Counted from the first letter of the stretch, positions 1-6,639 are shown. The stretch: 21,358 nt of DNA from CAYMUG01 sp964393575 (GCA_964393575.1 CAYMUG010000011.1:1-21358); one strand, 5' to 3'. Notes: generated by a model not told the origin, from the letters alone. Numbers and translations: made by a program.

Positions 1-84
1 ACTAACACTAACACTAACACTAACACTAACACTAACACTAACACTAACACTAACACTAACAGTGACAGTGACAGTGACAGTGAT
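1..84 (+). repeat. In-frame hexanucleotide tandem repeat coding Thr-Asn then Ser-Asp
   Basis: Ten perfect copies of ACTAAC run from base 1 to 60 and continue directly as four copies of AGTGAC (the last ends in T). The unit is 6 bases, so gain or loss of copies keeps the frame and only changes the length of a (Thr-Asn)n/(Ser-Asp)n linker in the lytic transglycosylase. The array runs off the left edge, so its full length is unknown. Confidence 0.9.
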
Positions 85-1512
85 GCTGACACGACCACAG
101 TCCAAGAGAATTCAACATCCACCTCTGAAAATACGAATAATAATACCTCAGATCAAAAAGAAGAGCTTTCAGAAGAGGAAAAAAAACGAAGAGAGTTAAA
201 AAACAAGTTAGAAGAATTGCAAAAGGAATTTGAAAACAACCAACGCCAATTAGAAAAATACAAAAATCAAAAACAAAGTTACGAGAGAGAAGTTTCGATA
301 TTAGAGAACGAAATCAGAAGTATAGAGCTGCAAATACGCAGAAACCGCCTTGTACTAAATCAGACAGAACTTGCCGTGGAAAGCCACAAAGAAACCATTC
401 GCGAACTTGAGGAAAAAATAAAAAAACAAAGACAGCTTCTTTCAGATGTTGTATTAGGTTTATATAAGACGGACAATGTTTCTTCAGTAGAGATGATTTT
501 AACCAGCAAAAGCTTGTCGGAATTTTTCGATGACGTAAACAGAAGAGAAGCTATTCAGGGTGAAATGGAAAAAACCCTCACGAAAGTACGATCCACGCAA
601 AAGGACCTTGAGAAAAAAAAGAAAGAACTTGAGGAAAAAGCAGAGGAGCAGGTAAGAATACTCAGAGTACAGGGCACTCAGCGTGAACAGGTAGCCGTAA
701 AAAGAAATCAAAAAGAGCGTCTTCTGGCTCAAAGCCGCCAAAAAGAAGAACAATTTGAAGAAAAGACAGAGGAAACCAAAAAAACAATACAGGATGTAAG
801 GAATCAGCTTTTCCGTCTTGATAACGCCGGAGTCGCGCTTAATTTCCAGGACGCTTATGACCACGCAAAATTCGCATCGCAACTCACGGGCGTCCGCCCT
901 GCGTTCTTATTGTCCGTACTTAAAAGAGAAAGTTCTTGGGGTAAAAATACCGGATTATGCCGGCTTGTGGAGCCAGAGACGGGCACAGGCAGAGGCATCA
1001 ATTCAGGTAAGCTTATATACCGTGTTATGAAGGCCGACCGCGATGTTCAACCCTTTATGCAAATTGCCGATGAATTGGGGATCGACCCCTTTACTAAAGA
1101 AGTTTCCTGTCCGGCTGATTTTATAGGCAGTAACGGTACATATTACGTGGAAGATTATAAGAGTTATGTTGAGAGCGGCAATTCTCTTATCGGATACGGC
1201 GGTGCTATGGGTCCCGCGCAGTTTTTGCCCTCAACATGGATGGGGTGGCGGGATAGAGTCGCCTCTCTGTTGGGGCGAGCACCCAATCCGTGGAATATAC
1301 GCGACGCGTTTGTTGCCTCAGCCGTTAAACTTGCTGATGCGGGAGCCGCGCAACAGACATATAGTGCCGAGAGAAGAGCGGCACTCATATACTATGCCGG
1401 CGGAGGTTGGCAAAACCCAACTTACTGGTCTTATACCGACGCAGCAGAGGTTGGCGTAATGGATTTGACGGAAAAATACCAGAAAGATATAGATATTTTG
1501 GAGGGGAACTGA
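1..1512 (+). CDS. Secreted coiled-coil murein lytic transglycosylase, 5' end missing
   Basis: Frame 1 is open from the first base, so the start lies outside the window; an internal TTG at 217 is not a convincing start. The visible 503 residues begin with about 20 residues of alternating Thr-Asn, then Ser-Asp repeats and a Ser/Thr/Asn-rich linker. A long charged coiled coil follows (about residues 45-270). It contains a stretch ending in SKSLSEFFDD that resembles the PcsB/CwlO N-terminal coil. The C-terminal domain is a lytic transglycosylase: ESSWG supplies the likely catalytic Glu (about residue 310), and GAMGPAQFLPSTW (about 401-413) is typical of the MltB/SLT type. It should cleave peptidoglycan glycan strands outside the membrane. 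The coil suggests control by a partner, as FtsEX controls PcsB; that is inference. The signal peptide is not visible. The TGA stop lies just before the assembly gap, so the 3' end is intact. Confidence 0.85.
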   Translation, partial: TNTNTNTNTNTNTNTNTNTNSDSDSDSDADTTTVQENSTSTSENTNNNTSDQKEELSEEEKKRRELKNKLEELQKEFENNQRQLEKYKNQKQSYEREVSILENEIRSIELQIRRNRLVLNQTELAVESHKETIRELEEKIKKQRQLLSDVVLGLYKTDNVSSVEMILTSKSLSEFFDDVNRREAIQGEMEKTLTKVRSTQKDLEKKKKELEEKAEEQVRILRVQGTQREQVAVKRNQKERLLAQSRQKEEQFEEKTEETKKTIQDVRNQLFRLDNAGVALNFQDAYDHAKFASQLTGVRPAFLLSVLKRESSWGKNTGLCRLVEPETGTGRGINSGKLIYRVMKADRDVQPFMQIADELGIDPFTKEVSCPADFIGSNGTYYVEDYKSYVESGNSLIGYGGAMGPAQFLPSTWMGWRDRVASLLGRAPNPWNIRDAFVASAVKLADAGAAQQTYSAERRAALIYYAGGGWQNPTYWSYTDAAEVGVMDLTEKYQKDIDILEGN

Positions 1513-1669
1513 TGNNNNNNNNNNNNNNNNNNNNNNNNNNNNNNNNNNNNNNNNNNNNNNNNNNNNNNNNNNNNNNNNNNNNNNNNNNNNNNNNNNNNNN
1601 NNNNNNNNNNNNNNTGGATTTGACGGAAAAATACCAGAAAGATATAGATATTTTGGAGGGGAACTGATG
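1460..1669. other. Assembly gap of 100 N flanked by an identical 55-base duplication
   Basis: Bases 1515-1614 are N. The 55 bases before the gap (1460-1514) are identical to the 55 after it (1615-1669), including the end of the transglycosylase gene and its TGA. This is what an unmerged overlap between two contigs looks like. The real sequence is probably continuous, with one copy of the 55-mer and no missing DNA. Only the N run and one repeat copy are artefactual; neighbouring genes are unaffected. Confidence 0.85.
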
Positions 1670-1761
1670 ACAGATGATTTATGATCCTAAACCAGAGAAC
1701 CTCCGTTTCGCGGAGAACCACGGTTCAGGGCAGACAAATAACTGATGACCAATTGTAAATT

Positions 1762-1800
1762 ATCAACCTGTCTCACTATACGAGAGAGGTTGATTTATTT
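1762..1800 (+). terminator. Hairpin terminator before the first small-protein gene
   Basis: A 13-base stem with one mismatch (ATCAACCTGTCTC against GAGAGAGGTTGAT, 7-base loop) is followed by a T-rich run. It would end transcription from the transglycosylase gene. Its last bases form the -35 box of the next promoter. A weaker stem (CTCCG/CGGAG) lies at about 1700-1714. Confidence 0.6.
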
Positions 1801-1818
1801 AGATAGCTATAGTAATAT
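1790..1818 (+). promoter_or_regulatory. Sigma70-type promoter of the first small-protein gene
   Basis: TTGATT (1790-1795), 17-base spacer, TAATAT (1813-1818). The -35 box begins inside the terminator hairpin. The same arrangement recurs before the third paralogue at 2863. Confidence 0.65.
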
Positions 1819-1856
1819 TTAGGCAGTTCGTTGGATTTGACGGGAAAGGAGATGGC

Positions 1857-2243
1857 GTGGAAGACAAAACCGGCAGGAGAGAAGGATTATATCTTGTTGC
1901 AGGCTTTTTCTTGGGCGCGTTTATTTCGATAATGTTTTTTTATGGGTTAATATTGGGATTGCCGAGTGATTTCGATTCGGATACAGCAGAAATTGTGTTC
2001 GTGGGTAGTCGCACCATGATAACAGCGGATAATACGCAGCAGTTCTGCTTTGTCTCTAAACAAAGAAACGGGGAAGAAATAGATAAGTTATATTGTGTGA
2101 ACGAAGAGTCCATATTCAACCTTGAAAGAAGCGCATTAGGCGAAGAAGCAATCAACACTCCTCCTAAGCCCGGAGATGAGTTCATCGTCTCTTCTGTCTC
2201 ACACGAAGACAAGGAGGGTTATCTTCTGACGTCCTCATCTTGA
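1857..2243 (+). CDS. Small membrane-anchored protein, paralogue 1 of 3
   Basis: 128 aa with a GTG start five bases after GGAAAGGAGA, a good SD. One hydrophobic segment (about residues 12-36) is followed by a roughly 90-residue polar domain that is probably outside the membrane. The domain carries two Cys (QQFCFVSK and KLYCVNEE), an IFN motif, PGDEF and a terminal EGYLL. These elements recur in the genes at 2348 and 2931, so the three form a family made by local duplication. The Cys pair could form a disulfide. I recognise no known family; an envelope location is inferred from the single N-terminal membrane segment. The gene is monocistronic between its own promoter and terminator. Confidence 0.75.
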   Translation: MEDKTGRREGLYLVAGFFLGAFISIMFFYGLILGLPSDFDSDTAEIVFVGSRTMITADNTQQFCFVSKQRNGEEIDKLYCVNEESIFNLERSALGEEAINTPPKPGDEFIVSSVSHEDKEGYLLTSSS

Positions 2244-2258
2244 TTTATTTATTTCAAA

Positions 2259-2286
2259 AACCCCGCCCGGCGGGGTTGATTTGTTT
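2259..2286 (+). terminator. GC-rich hairpin terminator after paralogue 1
   Basis: AACCCCG pairs with CGGGGTT around a 5-base loop (arms within 2259-2277), followed by GATTTGTTT. The TT of the right arm begins the next -35 box. Confidence 0.75.
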
Positions 2287-2304
2287 AGATATTTATGGCA
2301 CAAT
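2276..2304 (+). promoter_or_regulatory. Probable promoter of paralogue 2
   Basis: TTGATT (2276-2281) overlaps the terminator arm. With a 17-base spacer the -10 position reads CACAAT (2299-2304), weaker than the TAATAT of the sister promoters. Assigned mainly because the layout is the same. Confidence 0.4.
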
Positions 2305-2347
2305 TCAAAGTAGTTCCTTATAGTTGATCAGGAAAGGAGACGCCGGT

Positions 2348-2788
2348 ATGAACTTCAGTCGAGTGTTGGGTATATTATCCCTCGCGGTTGTCGCGTTTCT
2401 TTTGGGAGATTTTGTTGGTTTGCCGTTCGAAGGTGGTACTGCCGGTAGTACTGTCGGGGACGACTTCGAGTATGAATTCGAAGACGGCGAAGAAGTCGTT
2501 GTTGTATCAGAGGATGAATATTATGAAAGCGAAAGCGAACAGGTAGAAGAAGAAGAGTATTGCTTTGCCCGTAAAAGCGACAAAAACGACGGTGAAATCA
2601 CTAAAGATGAAATAACCTGCATGCCGGAAGATCGCGTATTTAATTCCCAATTTCACCGTTATGAAGGAGAAGTAGGGCAGAAACTGGGGGGTATTTTCCC
2701 TCCTAAGGAATTTAAGATATTCCATAAGTCCTACAACGGCGATAAGGGCTATATTTTGTATCATCCGGATGAGCCCAGGTACAGATAG
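2348..2788 (+). CDS. Small membrane-anchored acidic protein, paralogue 2 of 3
   Basis: 146 aa. The ATG at 2348 follows AGGAAAGGAGA with good spacing; an upstream in-frame TTG (2324) lies before the SD and is not used. A hydrophobic N-terminal segment (about residues 5-25) could be an anchor or uncleaved signal. Next comes a very acidic, Glu/Asp/Tyr-rich linker (about 40-80) that the other two paralogues lack, then the shared domain: EYCFARK, ITCMPEDRVFN, PPKEFKI and KGYIL. The two Cys are kept. The acidic insertion is the main difference from its sisters. Function unknown. Confidence 0.72.
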   Translation: MNFSRVLGILSLAVVAFLLGDFVGLPFEGGTAGSTVGDDFEYEFEDGEEVVVVSEDEYYESESEQVEEEEYCFARKSDKNDGEITKDEITCMPEDRVFNSQFHRYEGEVGQKLGGIFPPKEFKIFHKSYNGDKGYILYHPDEPRYR

Positions 2789-2810
2789 ATGAGCCCAACT
2801 TCTGAACCCC

Positions 2811-2870
2811 GCCGGTCCTATGACCGGCAACCAACAACCCCGTCCATGTATATGAGGCGGGGTTGATTTG
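2811..2870 (+). terminator. Double hairpin terminator after paralogue 2
   Basis: A 7-bp hairpin (GCCGGTC/GACCGGC, 2811-2828) is followed by AACCCCG (2836-2842) pairing with CGGGGTT (2858-2864) and a T-rich tail. The right arm again runs into the next -35 box. Confidence 0.7.
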
Positions 2871-2891
2871 TTTAGGTGTTTACAGTAATAT
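2863..2891 (+). promoter_or_regulatory. Sigma70-type promoter of paralogue 3
   Basis: TTGATT (2863-2868), 17-base spacer, TAATAT (2886-2891). The layout matches 1790-1818, and downstream bases (CAGTTCGTTGGA) are also shared. Confidence 0.65.
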
Positions 2892-2930
2892 TTAAACAGT
2901 TCGTTGGAGTTGATCAGGAAAGGAGTTAGT

Positions 2931-3332
2931 GTGAGTGATAGAACCCGAAAAATTGTCTCTAGAAGTGTTCAGGCGTTGGCAGGGGCGATACTTGCATTTT
3001 TGGTTGCCCTATTTTTATCTGGACTAATATTGTTTATTAGCGAGCATGTTTTCGGATGGAATGATGCTGGATTGCCGAACGAGTTCGATTCGGATGCGGC
3101 GGAAATTGTGTTTGTAGGTAATCGAACAGTAGATGATACGCAGCAGTTCTGCTTTGTCTCTGAAAAAGAAAGCGGAGAAGTAGGTAAGTTCAATTGCGTA
3201 TATAAAAATATCATATTTAATTTTAATAACGACACTCTTGGAGAGGAAATAGATGATCCCGATCCCGGAGACGAATTCTTCATCTATTCTGTGTCATATA
3301 GAGGAGAGGAAGGTTACCTCCTGGAATCCTGA
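2931..3332 (+). CDS. Small membrane-anchored protein, paralogue 3 of 3
   Basis: 133 aa. The GTG at 2931 lies five bases after AGGAAAGGAG; the in-frame TTG at 2904 is upstream of the SD and is rejected. A basic N-terminus precedes one membrane segment (about residues 15-40). The outer domain is close to paralogue 1: LPNEFDSDAAEIVFVG is nearly the same, followed by QQFCFVSE, FNCVYKN, IFN, DPGDEFF and EGYLL. The pair 1/3 is thus more recent than the split from paralogue 2. No known family recognised. Confidence 0.75.
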   Translation: MSDRTRKIVSRSVQALAGAILAFLVALFLSGLILFISEHVFGWNDAGLPNEFDSDAAEIVFVGNRTVDDTQQFCFVSEKESGEVGKFNCVYKNIIFNFNNDTLGEEIDDPDPGDEFFIYSVSYRGEEGYLLES

Positions 3333-3342
3333 TTTTTATTCC

Positions 3343-3381
3343 AAAAAACCCCGCCGGTTCTATGGACTGACGGGGTTTTTT
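3343..3381. terminator. Bidirectional terminator between convergent genes
   Basis: AAAAAACCCCG (3343-3353) pairs with CGGGGTTTTTT (3371-3381). The A-run before and T-run after the stem let it work on both strands, ending paralogue 3 and possibly the minus-strand gene that stops at 3434. Confidence 0.8.
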
Positions 3382-3396
3382 GTTGTTCGGGATTGT

Positions 3397-3429
3397 CCCG
3401 CACCTTTATACGAAATATCAAGGTGCGGG
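3397..3429 (-). terminator. Hairpin just after the stop of the minus-strand gene
   Basis: CCCGCACCTT (3397-3406) pairs perfectly with AAGGTGCGGG (3420-3429), four bases past the stop codon. No T-run follows directly; together with the 3343-3381 stem it forms a double stop. Confidence 0.5.
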
Positions 3430-3433
3430 AGAA

Positions 3434-4144
3434 TTAAAATTGGACGTTTTGTGAATATTGCTGAAGATTTTCTAGTTGTGCTTCACTTAACGCGTTTGCT
3501 TTTTCATATGCTTCTTGAATTTGCTCTCCCGTAAAAGAAACCTTTTCTCCTGTTTCCAGCGCCCGGGACCCTTTCAGGTTTTGAAGATAGTCCTCCGCGT
3601 ACACTTTTTGCTCCGCGTTTAAGTCAAGATTATTCTCTTCAAGGTACGATGCAACTGCTTTTCTCGCTAAGTGGGTGACACCTTCTCCTTTTTCTGCAGT
3701 TTCTGTGAAGTCACCTGATTCGGCGGCGCCTAATACTCCTCCGGAGTTTTGATCTGTAAGATTAACCTCTCCAACACTCTCGGATTCTTCAGTATCCTCT
3801 GTAGTAACCGCCGGGGATTCGTTTGCGTCAGACAAACCGGCTTGACCGTTTTCGTTTACCGATTGAGCGGCAATAAATCCTGCGGCAACCAACACTATAG
3901 CGGCCAGCCCTGACATTACTTTATATTTGTTATTCTTTATAAAATTTTTCACTTGTTTGTTCCATCCGTCAGATTTTGCTTTTTCTATACTTTCCTGCAT
4001 CTTTTCATCGAATTGTGGGCCATCCTGAGTTGCATTGCTTGATGCGGGCGGAGTGTCAACTTGAGGTATTGTAAAGTTTACTCCGGGAGCATTTTCCTCG
4101 TTCTTTGTTGCAGAATTTTCTTTATTAAACATTTCATCGAACAT
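3434..4144 (-). CDS. Single-pass membrane protein with conserved C-terminal GEGVTHLAR region
   Basis: 236 aa from the ATG at 4144; an in-frame TTG at 4168 would add eight residues with little support. The N-terminal ~90 residues are polar and probably cytoplasmic. One membrane segment follows (GLAAIVLVAAGFIAAQS), then an acidic linker. The C-terminal region contains GEGVTHLARKAV, KVYAEDYLQ, LETGEKVSFTGEQIQEA and LSEAQLENL. From memory, comparable endings recur in Patescibacteria envelope proteins, but I cannot confirm this here. Function unknown; a role at the cell envelope is inferred. No clear SD precedes the start, and the intergenic region upstream is full of inverted repeats. Confidence 0.7.
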   Translation of the reverse strand: MFDEMFNKENSATKNEENAPGVNFTIPQVDTPPASSNATQDGPQFDEKMQESIEKAKSDGWNKQVKNFIKNNKYKVMSGLAAIVLVAAGFIAAQSVNENGQAGLSDANESPAVTTEDTEESESVGEVNLTDQNSGGVLGAAESGDFTETAEKGEGVTHLARKAVASYLEENNLDLNAEQKVYAEDYLQNLKGSRALETGEKVSFTGEQIQEAYEKANALSEAQLENLQQYSQNVQF

Positions 4145-4192
4145 AAGTTTTGTGTGTCCGACCCTCAATTTGCTTGGAAAAAAATTTAAGCA

Positions 4193-4264
4193 GCAAATTG
4201 AGAACCGGAACTGTTAATTTTTGATTTACTACACTTAGTAAAACGTTTAAAGTTCTCAATTTGC
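4193..4264. repeat. 13-bp inverted repeat with an inner hairpin
   Basis: GCAAATTGAGAAC (4193-4205) is the exact reverse complement of GTTCTCAATTTGC (4252-4264). The loop holds a 7-bp hairpin TTTACTA/TAGTAAA (4225-4242). A third copy of CTCAATTTGC lies at 4164-4173, so either copy could pair with the middle arm. No coding use is visible. Confidence 0.7.
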
Positions 4265-4278
4265 GTTTGAGGACGGAC

Positions 4279-4325
4279 CCCGAACTGTATATAACCACAG
4301 ATCACGGTTAGGGGTGCAGTTCGGG
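4279..4325. other. Hairpin downstream of prfA
   Basis: CCCGAACTG (4279-4287) pairs with CAGTTCGGG (4317-4325), with a small inner AACC/GGTT pairing. It lies about 45 bases after the prfA stop on the minus strand. It lacks a T-run, so it may be a weak terminator or a processed 3' structure. Confidence 0.45.
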
Positions 4326-4370
4326 TATAAAAATTTTGTTAAGGAACTATAGCGAAAAGAACTAAACTAT

Positions 4371-5417
4371 TTATTCAATATTTTTTTCTAATTCTGAAAT
4401 TATATCATCTAAGTTTCCGTTCATTATATCTTCAATTTTATGCCAGGATTTATTTATTCTATGGTCTGTAATTCTGTCCTGCGGAAAATTATAAGTTCGT
4501 ATTTTTTCGCTCCTTTCAGCGCCTCCTATTTGTTGACTCCGTTGTTTTTTGCGTTCTCTTTCCTCTTTTTCCTGTTGAATCTTAAGGAGTTTGGAGCGTA
4601 AAAGAGTCATTGCGGACTCTCTGTTCTGTGCCTGGCTTTTGTGAACCTGGGATGCTACTGCTATGCCGGTAGGTAAGTGCGTTACTCTTACTGCGGTTTC
4701 AACTTTGTTTACGTTCTGCCCTCCGGGTCCTGAAGAACGAAACGTTTCTATTTTAACATCCTCAGGTTTTATTTCAATATCCACTTTTTTAGCTTTAGGC
4801 AATACTGCAACTGATGCGGTAGAAGTGTGAAGACGTCCTCCTTTTTCGGTTTCAGGTACTCGCTGCACTCTGTGCACTCCGCTTTCACTTTTTAATAAAT
4901 TATACACTCCATCGCCCTTTACTTCAAACACTACCTCTTTAACGCCTCCCAGGGTGTCTTTATTTTCGTCTATTTTTTTTATCTCCCATCCTTTATTTTC
5001 CGCATACTTTGTGTACATTCTGAACAAGTCCTGCGCAAAGAGGGCCGCCTCACTTCCTCCTGCTCCGGCACGAACTTCCACGATAGCTTCGTTTATTTGA
5101 GATCCGGGTTTAGGATTTAAAATACTATCTAATTTTCTCTCTAATTCCGAGAGCTTTTTTTGTTTTTCCTCTAATTCATTTTCAGCCATATCGGTTAATT
5201 CTTCATCTTCGGAAGTTTTGATGATCTCTCGGTGTTCCTTAATTTCTTTTTCTAATTCTTCTATTTCCCGGGCAATATTCAAAATTTTCTGAAGGTCACT
5301 GTGTCTTTTGGACAATTCTTGTAGCTTCTCCGGATCGGAAACAACATCCTGCGAAGTTAGTTTTTCTGATATTTCCTCGTATTCTTTTTTTAGTTTTTCT
5401 ATTTCTTTCTTGTCCAT
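4371..5417 (-). CDS. prfA: Peptide chain release factor 1
   Basis: 348 aa, close to the usual ~355. RF1 enters the ribosomal A site at UAA and UAG and triggers hydrolysis of peptidyl-tRNA. The GGQ motif sits at residues 232-234 within SSGPGGQNVNK. The codon-reading loop reads PET (188-190), the P-x-T of RF1 rather than the SPF of RF2. The N-terminal ~100 residues form the expected charged helical domain. The gene starts at ATG with no SD; a TATAAT at 5430-5435 would give an almost leaderless mRNA. It lies downstream of rpmE on the same strand, a common pairing, but a terminator hairpin separates them. TGA stops are used throughout, so RF2 should be encoded elsewhere. Confidence 0.97.
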   Translation of the reverse strand: MDKKEIEKLKKEYEEISEKLTSQDVVSDPEKLQELSKRHSDLQKILNIAREIEELEKEIKEHREIIKTSEDEELTDMAENELEEKQKKLSELERKLDSILNPKPGSQINEAIVEVRAGAGGSEAALFAQDLFRMYTKYAENKGWEIKKIDENKDTLGGVKEVVFEVKGDGVYNLLKSESGVHRVQRVPETEKGGRLHTSTASVAVLPKAKKVDIEIKPEDVKIETFRSSGPGGQNVNKVETAVRVTHLPTGIAVASQVHKSQAQNRESAMTLLRSKLLKIQQEKEERERKKQRSQQIGGAERSEKIRTYNFPQDRITDHRINKSWHKIEDIMNGNLDDIISELEKNIE

Positions 5418-5429
5418 ATGTTGAGTTCT

Positions 5430-5435
5430 ATTATA
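5430..5435 (-). promoter_or_regulatory. -10 box of a near-leaderless prfA promoter
   Basis: TATAAT on the minus strand ends 12 bases before the prfA ATG, leaving a leader of only about 5 bases. The -35 region is poor and overlaps the upstream terminator hairpin. Confidence 0.45.
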
Positions 5436-5455
5436 TCTTATTCGTCATTATAAAC

Positions 5456-5487
5456 ACACCTCCTTCGCAGAAAGGGGAAGGAGGTGT
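5456..5487 (-). terminator. rpmE terminator, stem made of SD/anti-SD-like sequence
   Basis: ACACCTCCTTC (5456-5466) pairs with GAAGGAGGTGT (5477-5487). On the minus strand the stem is followed by GTTTATAATG. One arm contains the ideal SD AAGGAGGTG and the other its complement, but no start codon is suitably placed, so it is read as a terminator. Confidence 0.65.
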
Positions 5488-5504
5488 TAGGTTGAGTAAA
5501 TAGG

Positions 5505-5771
5505 TTATTTTTTATTTTCATTTTCTGCCCTTTGTTTTTCCTTCTTTGTGTGCTTGCGCTGGTACTCTGTTTGTTTTTTTAATTTCTCCTGAAACTTTTC
5601 AATTCTGCCTCCGGAAACAGCCCCTCTTTCCTGTCCTGTATAGAAGGGATGACATTGACTGCAGGTTTCTATCTCTATTTCTTTTTTGGTTGCGCCCACT
5701 ATAAAATTAGCACCACATGCACATGTGACTGTAGCTTTATCAAAATATTGTGGGTGTATGTCTTTTTTCAT
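5505..5771 (-). CDS. rpmE: Large-subunit ribosomal protein bL31, zinc type
   Basis: 88 aa. The start MKKDIHPQYF, the Cys set C17, C19, C37 and C40, and CHPFYTGQ are diagnostic of the zinc-binding form of bL31, which sits at the central protuberance of the 50S subunit. The C-terminus is extended by a Lys/Glu/Gln-rich tail of about 20 residues. The ATG has no SD. Its leader (on the minus strand GAAGCCGAACAAAATT before ATG) resembles the leaders of tsf, rplJ and rplL, and a 177-base palindromic element lies just upstream. Confidence 0.96.
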   Translation of the reverse strand: MKKDIHPQYFDKATVTCACGANFIVGATKKEIEIETCSQCHPFYTGQERGAVSGGRIEKFQEKLKKQTEYQRKHTKKEKQRAENENKK

Positions 5772-5788
5772 AATTTTGTTCGGCTTCG

Positions 5789-5965
5789 GCTCGCAAAGTA
5801 ATAATGCGAATGATGCTAATTTTTATGCGAATGATACGAATTGTTTTTTGATTTAATTCGCGGCATTCGCATACCTGCCTGCTAAAGCGAGGCGGCGGGC
5901 AGGCATTCACGTCACGTAATTCGTGGTGTTTGCTATAATGATATTCGCATTATTACAAAGCGAGC
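5789..5965. repeat. Palindromic intergenic element upstream of rpmE
   Basis: GTAATAATGCGAAT (5798-5811) is an exact inverted repeat of 5943-5956. The match extends outward to GCTCGC at both ends with a 3-base difference between, giving terminal repeats of about 23 bases around a 177-base element. The inside is rich in GCGAAT/ATTCG words and also holds a GCCTGCC-type palindrome (about 5874-5905). Bases 5966-6041 show nothing further. The layout is like the elements before tsf and rplJ. Confidence 0.7.
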
Positions 5966-6041
5966 TTTGTACATTCTAACTTATCTTGTAATATATATCA
6001 ACTCAACGCAAATTTGAACTAAATTTGCTTTTTGATAATAA

Positions 6042-6076
6042 ATCCCTGTTCTTGCTTGATTTTGCAGAACAGGGAT
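6042..6076 (-). terminator. Hairpin terminator of the minus-strand membrane protein gene
   Basis: ATCCCTGTTCT (6042-6052) and AGAACAGGGAT (6066-6076) form a perfect 11-bp stem, followed on the minus strand by TTTATTATC. It lies 18 bases past the stop codon. Confidence 0.75.
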
Positions 6077-6093
6077 AGCATTGAGAATCAACC

Positions 6094-6570
6094 TTACTCT
6101 TCTTCTATAACTTCGGGTTCGCCTTCTTCCATCTTTCTAAAAAGGTCCCATACTTCCGTGCCTCCGAATATGACCGCTAACCCCTCTATAAACAAGTAAA
6201 AGTGCTTGGGAGGTGTTAAATCAAAATTAAAAGCGGGATCCGTCTGAAATAGAGTGGTCATTACCATATAATATATAAATGTTATAGCGAAAAGGATTTC
6301 CCCGGGTTGTGCAGGTACCTCACAGTCACCTCTGCGTTTTATAATTCTTTTGTGAGTTGCGTATCCTCCCACTATAGTAAGACTGATGATAATAGGTCCA
6401 AGGTGTACATCGTTTACGTCTATGTAGTTTTTTAGTGAGGCAATGGTAAACCAAAAAATCATCAAGCCGTGAGATAAAGCTGCAATCCAGAATAGAAAGC
6501 GGCTTCGTTTTGAATTTCGTGTATATGGTTTTCCGCTACTATTGCTGTGACGCTGGCTTATATTGATTAT
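6094..6570 (-). CDS. Polytopic membrane protein of unknown function, start uncertain
   Basis: About 158 aa if it starts at ATA 6570. The frame is open upstream to a TTG at 6639, but that TTG is part of the -35 box TTGACT of a good promoter. A near-perfect SD (AAGGAGGTG, 6582-6574) is followed at 5-base spacing by ATA and at 8-base spacing by ATC; no ATG, GTG or TTG is well placed. Four hydrophobic segments are visible, around FLFWIAALSHGLMIFW, GPIIISLTIVGGY, ILFAITFIYYMVMTTLF and FYLFIEGLAVIFGG. The N-terminus is basic and the C-terminus acidic (EEGEPEVIEEE). No family recognised. Either a rare start codon is used or a base error destroyed the ATG. Confidence 0.65.
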   Translation of the reverse strand: MINISQRHSNSSGKPYTRNSKRSRFLFWIAALSHGLMIFWFTIASLKNYIDVNDVHLGPIIISLTIVGGYATHKRIIKRRGDCEVPAQPGEILFAITFIYYMVMTTLFQTDPAFNFDLTPPKHFYLFIEGLAVIFGGTEVWDLFRKMEEGEPEVIEEE

Positions 6571-6610
6571 GACCACCTCCTTGAGTGTGTTGACCGAATT
6601 ACTATGAGTA

Positions 6611-6639
6611 ATATTACGGTATTTTTGTGTACCAGTCAA
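6611..6639 (-). promoter_or_regulatory. Sigma70-type promoter of the minus-strand membrane protein gene
   Basis: On the minus strand TTGACT (6639-6634), 17-base spacer, TAATAT (6616-6611). The strong SD lies about 30 bases downstream. Confidence 0.7.

Noticed and set aside
499..882. 127-codon minus-strand frame opposite the transglycosylase
   Set aside because: It is a Phe/Leu/Ser-rich mirror of a Lys/Glu-rich coiled coil, a usual antisense shadow without start signals.
1762..3381. CRISPR-like or integron-like array
   Set aside because: The repeated parts are terminator-promoter units between paralogous genes about 550 bases apart. They lack short regular spacers, attC-type sites and cas or integrase genes.
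5456..5487. SD sequence AAGGAGGTG upstream of prfA
   Set aside because: It is about 40 bases from the prfA ATG and forms one arm of a terminator hairpin, so it does not serve translation of prfA.
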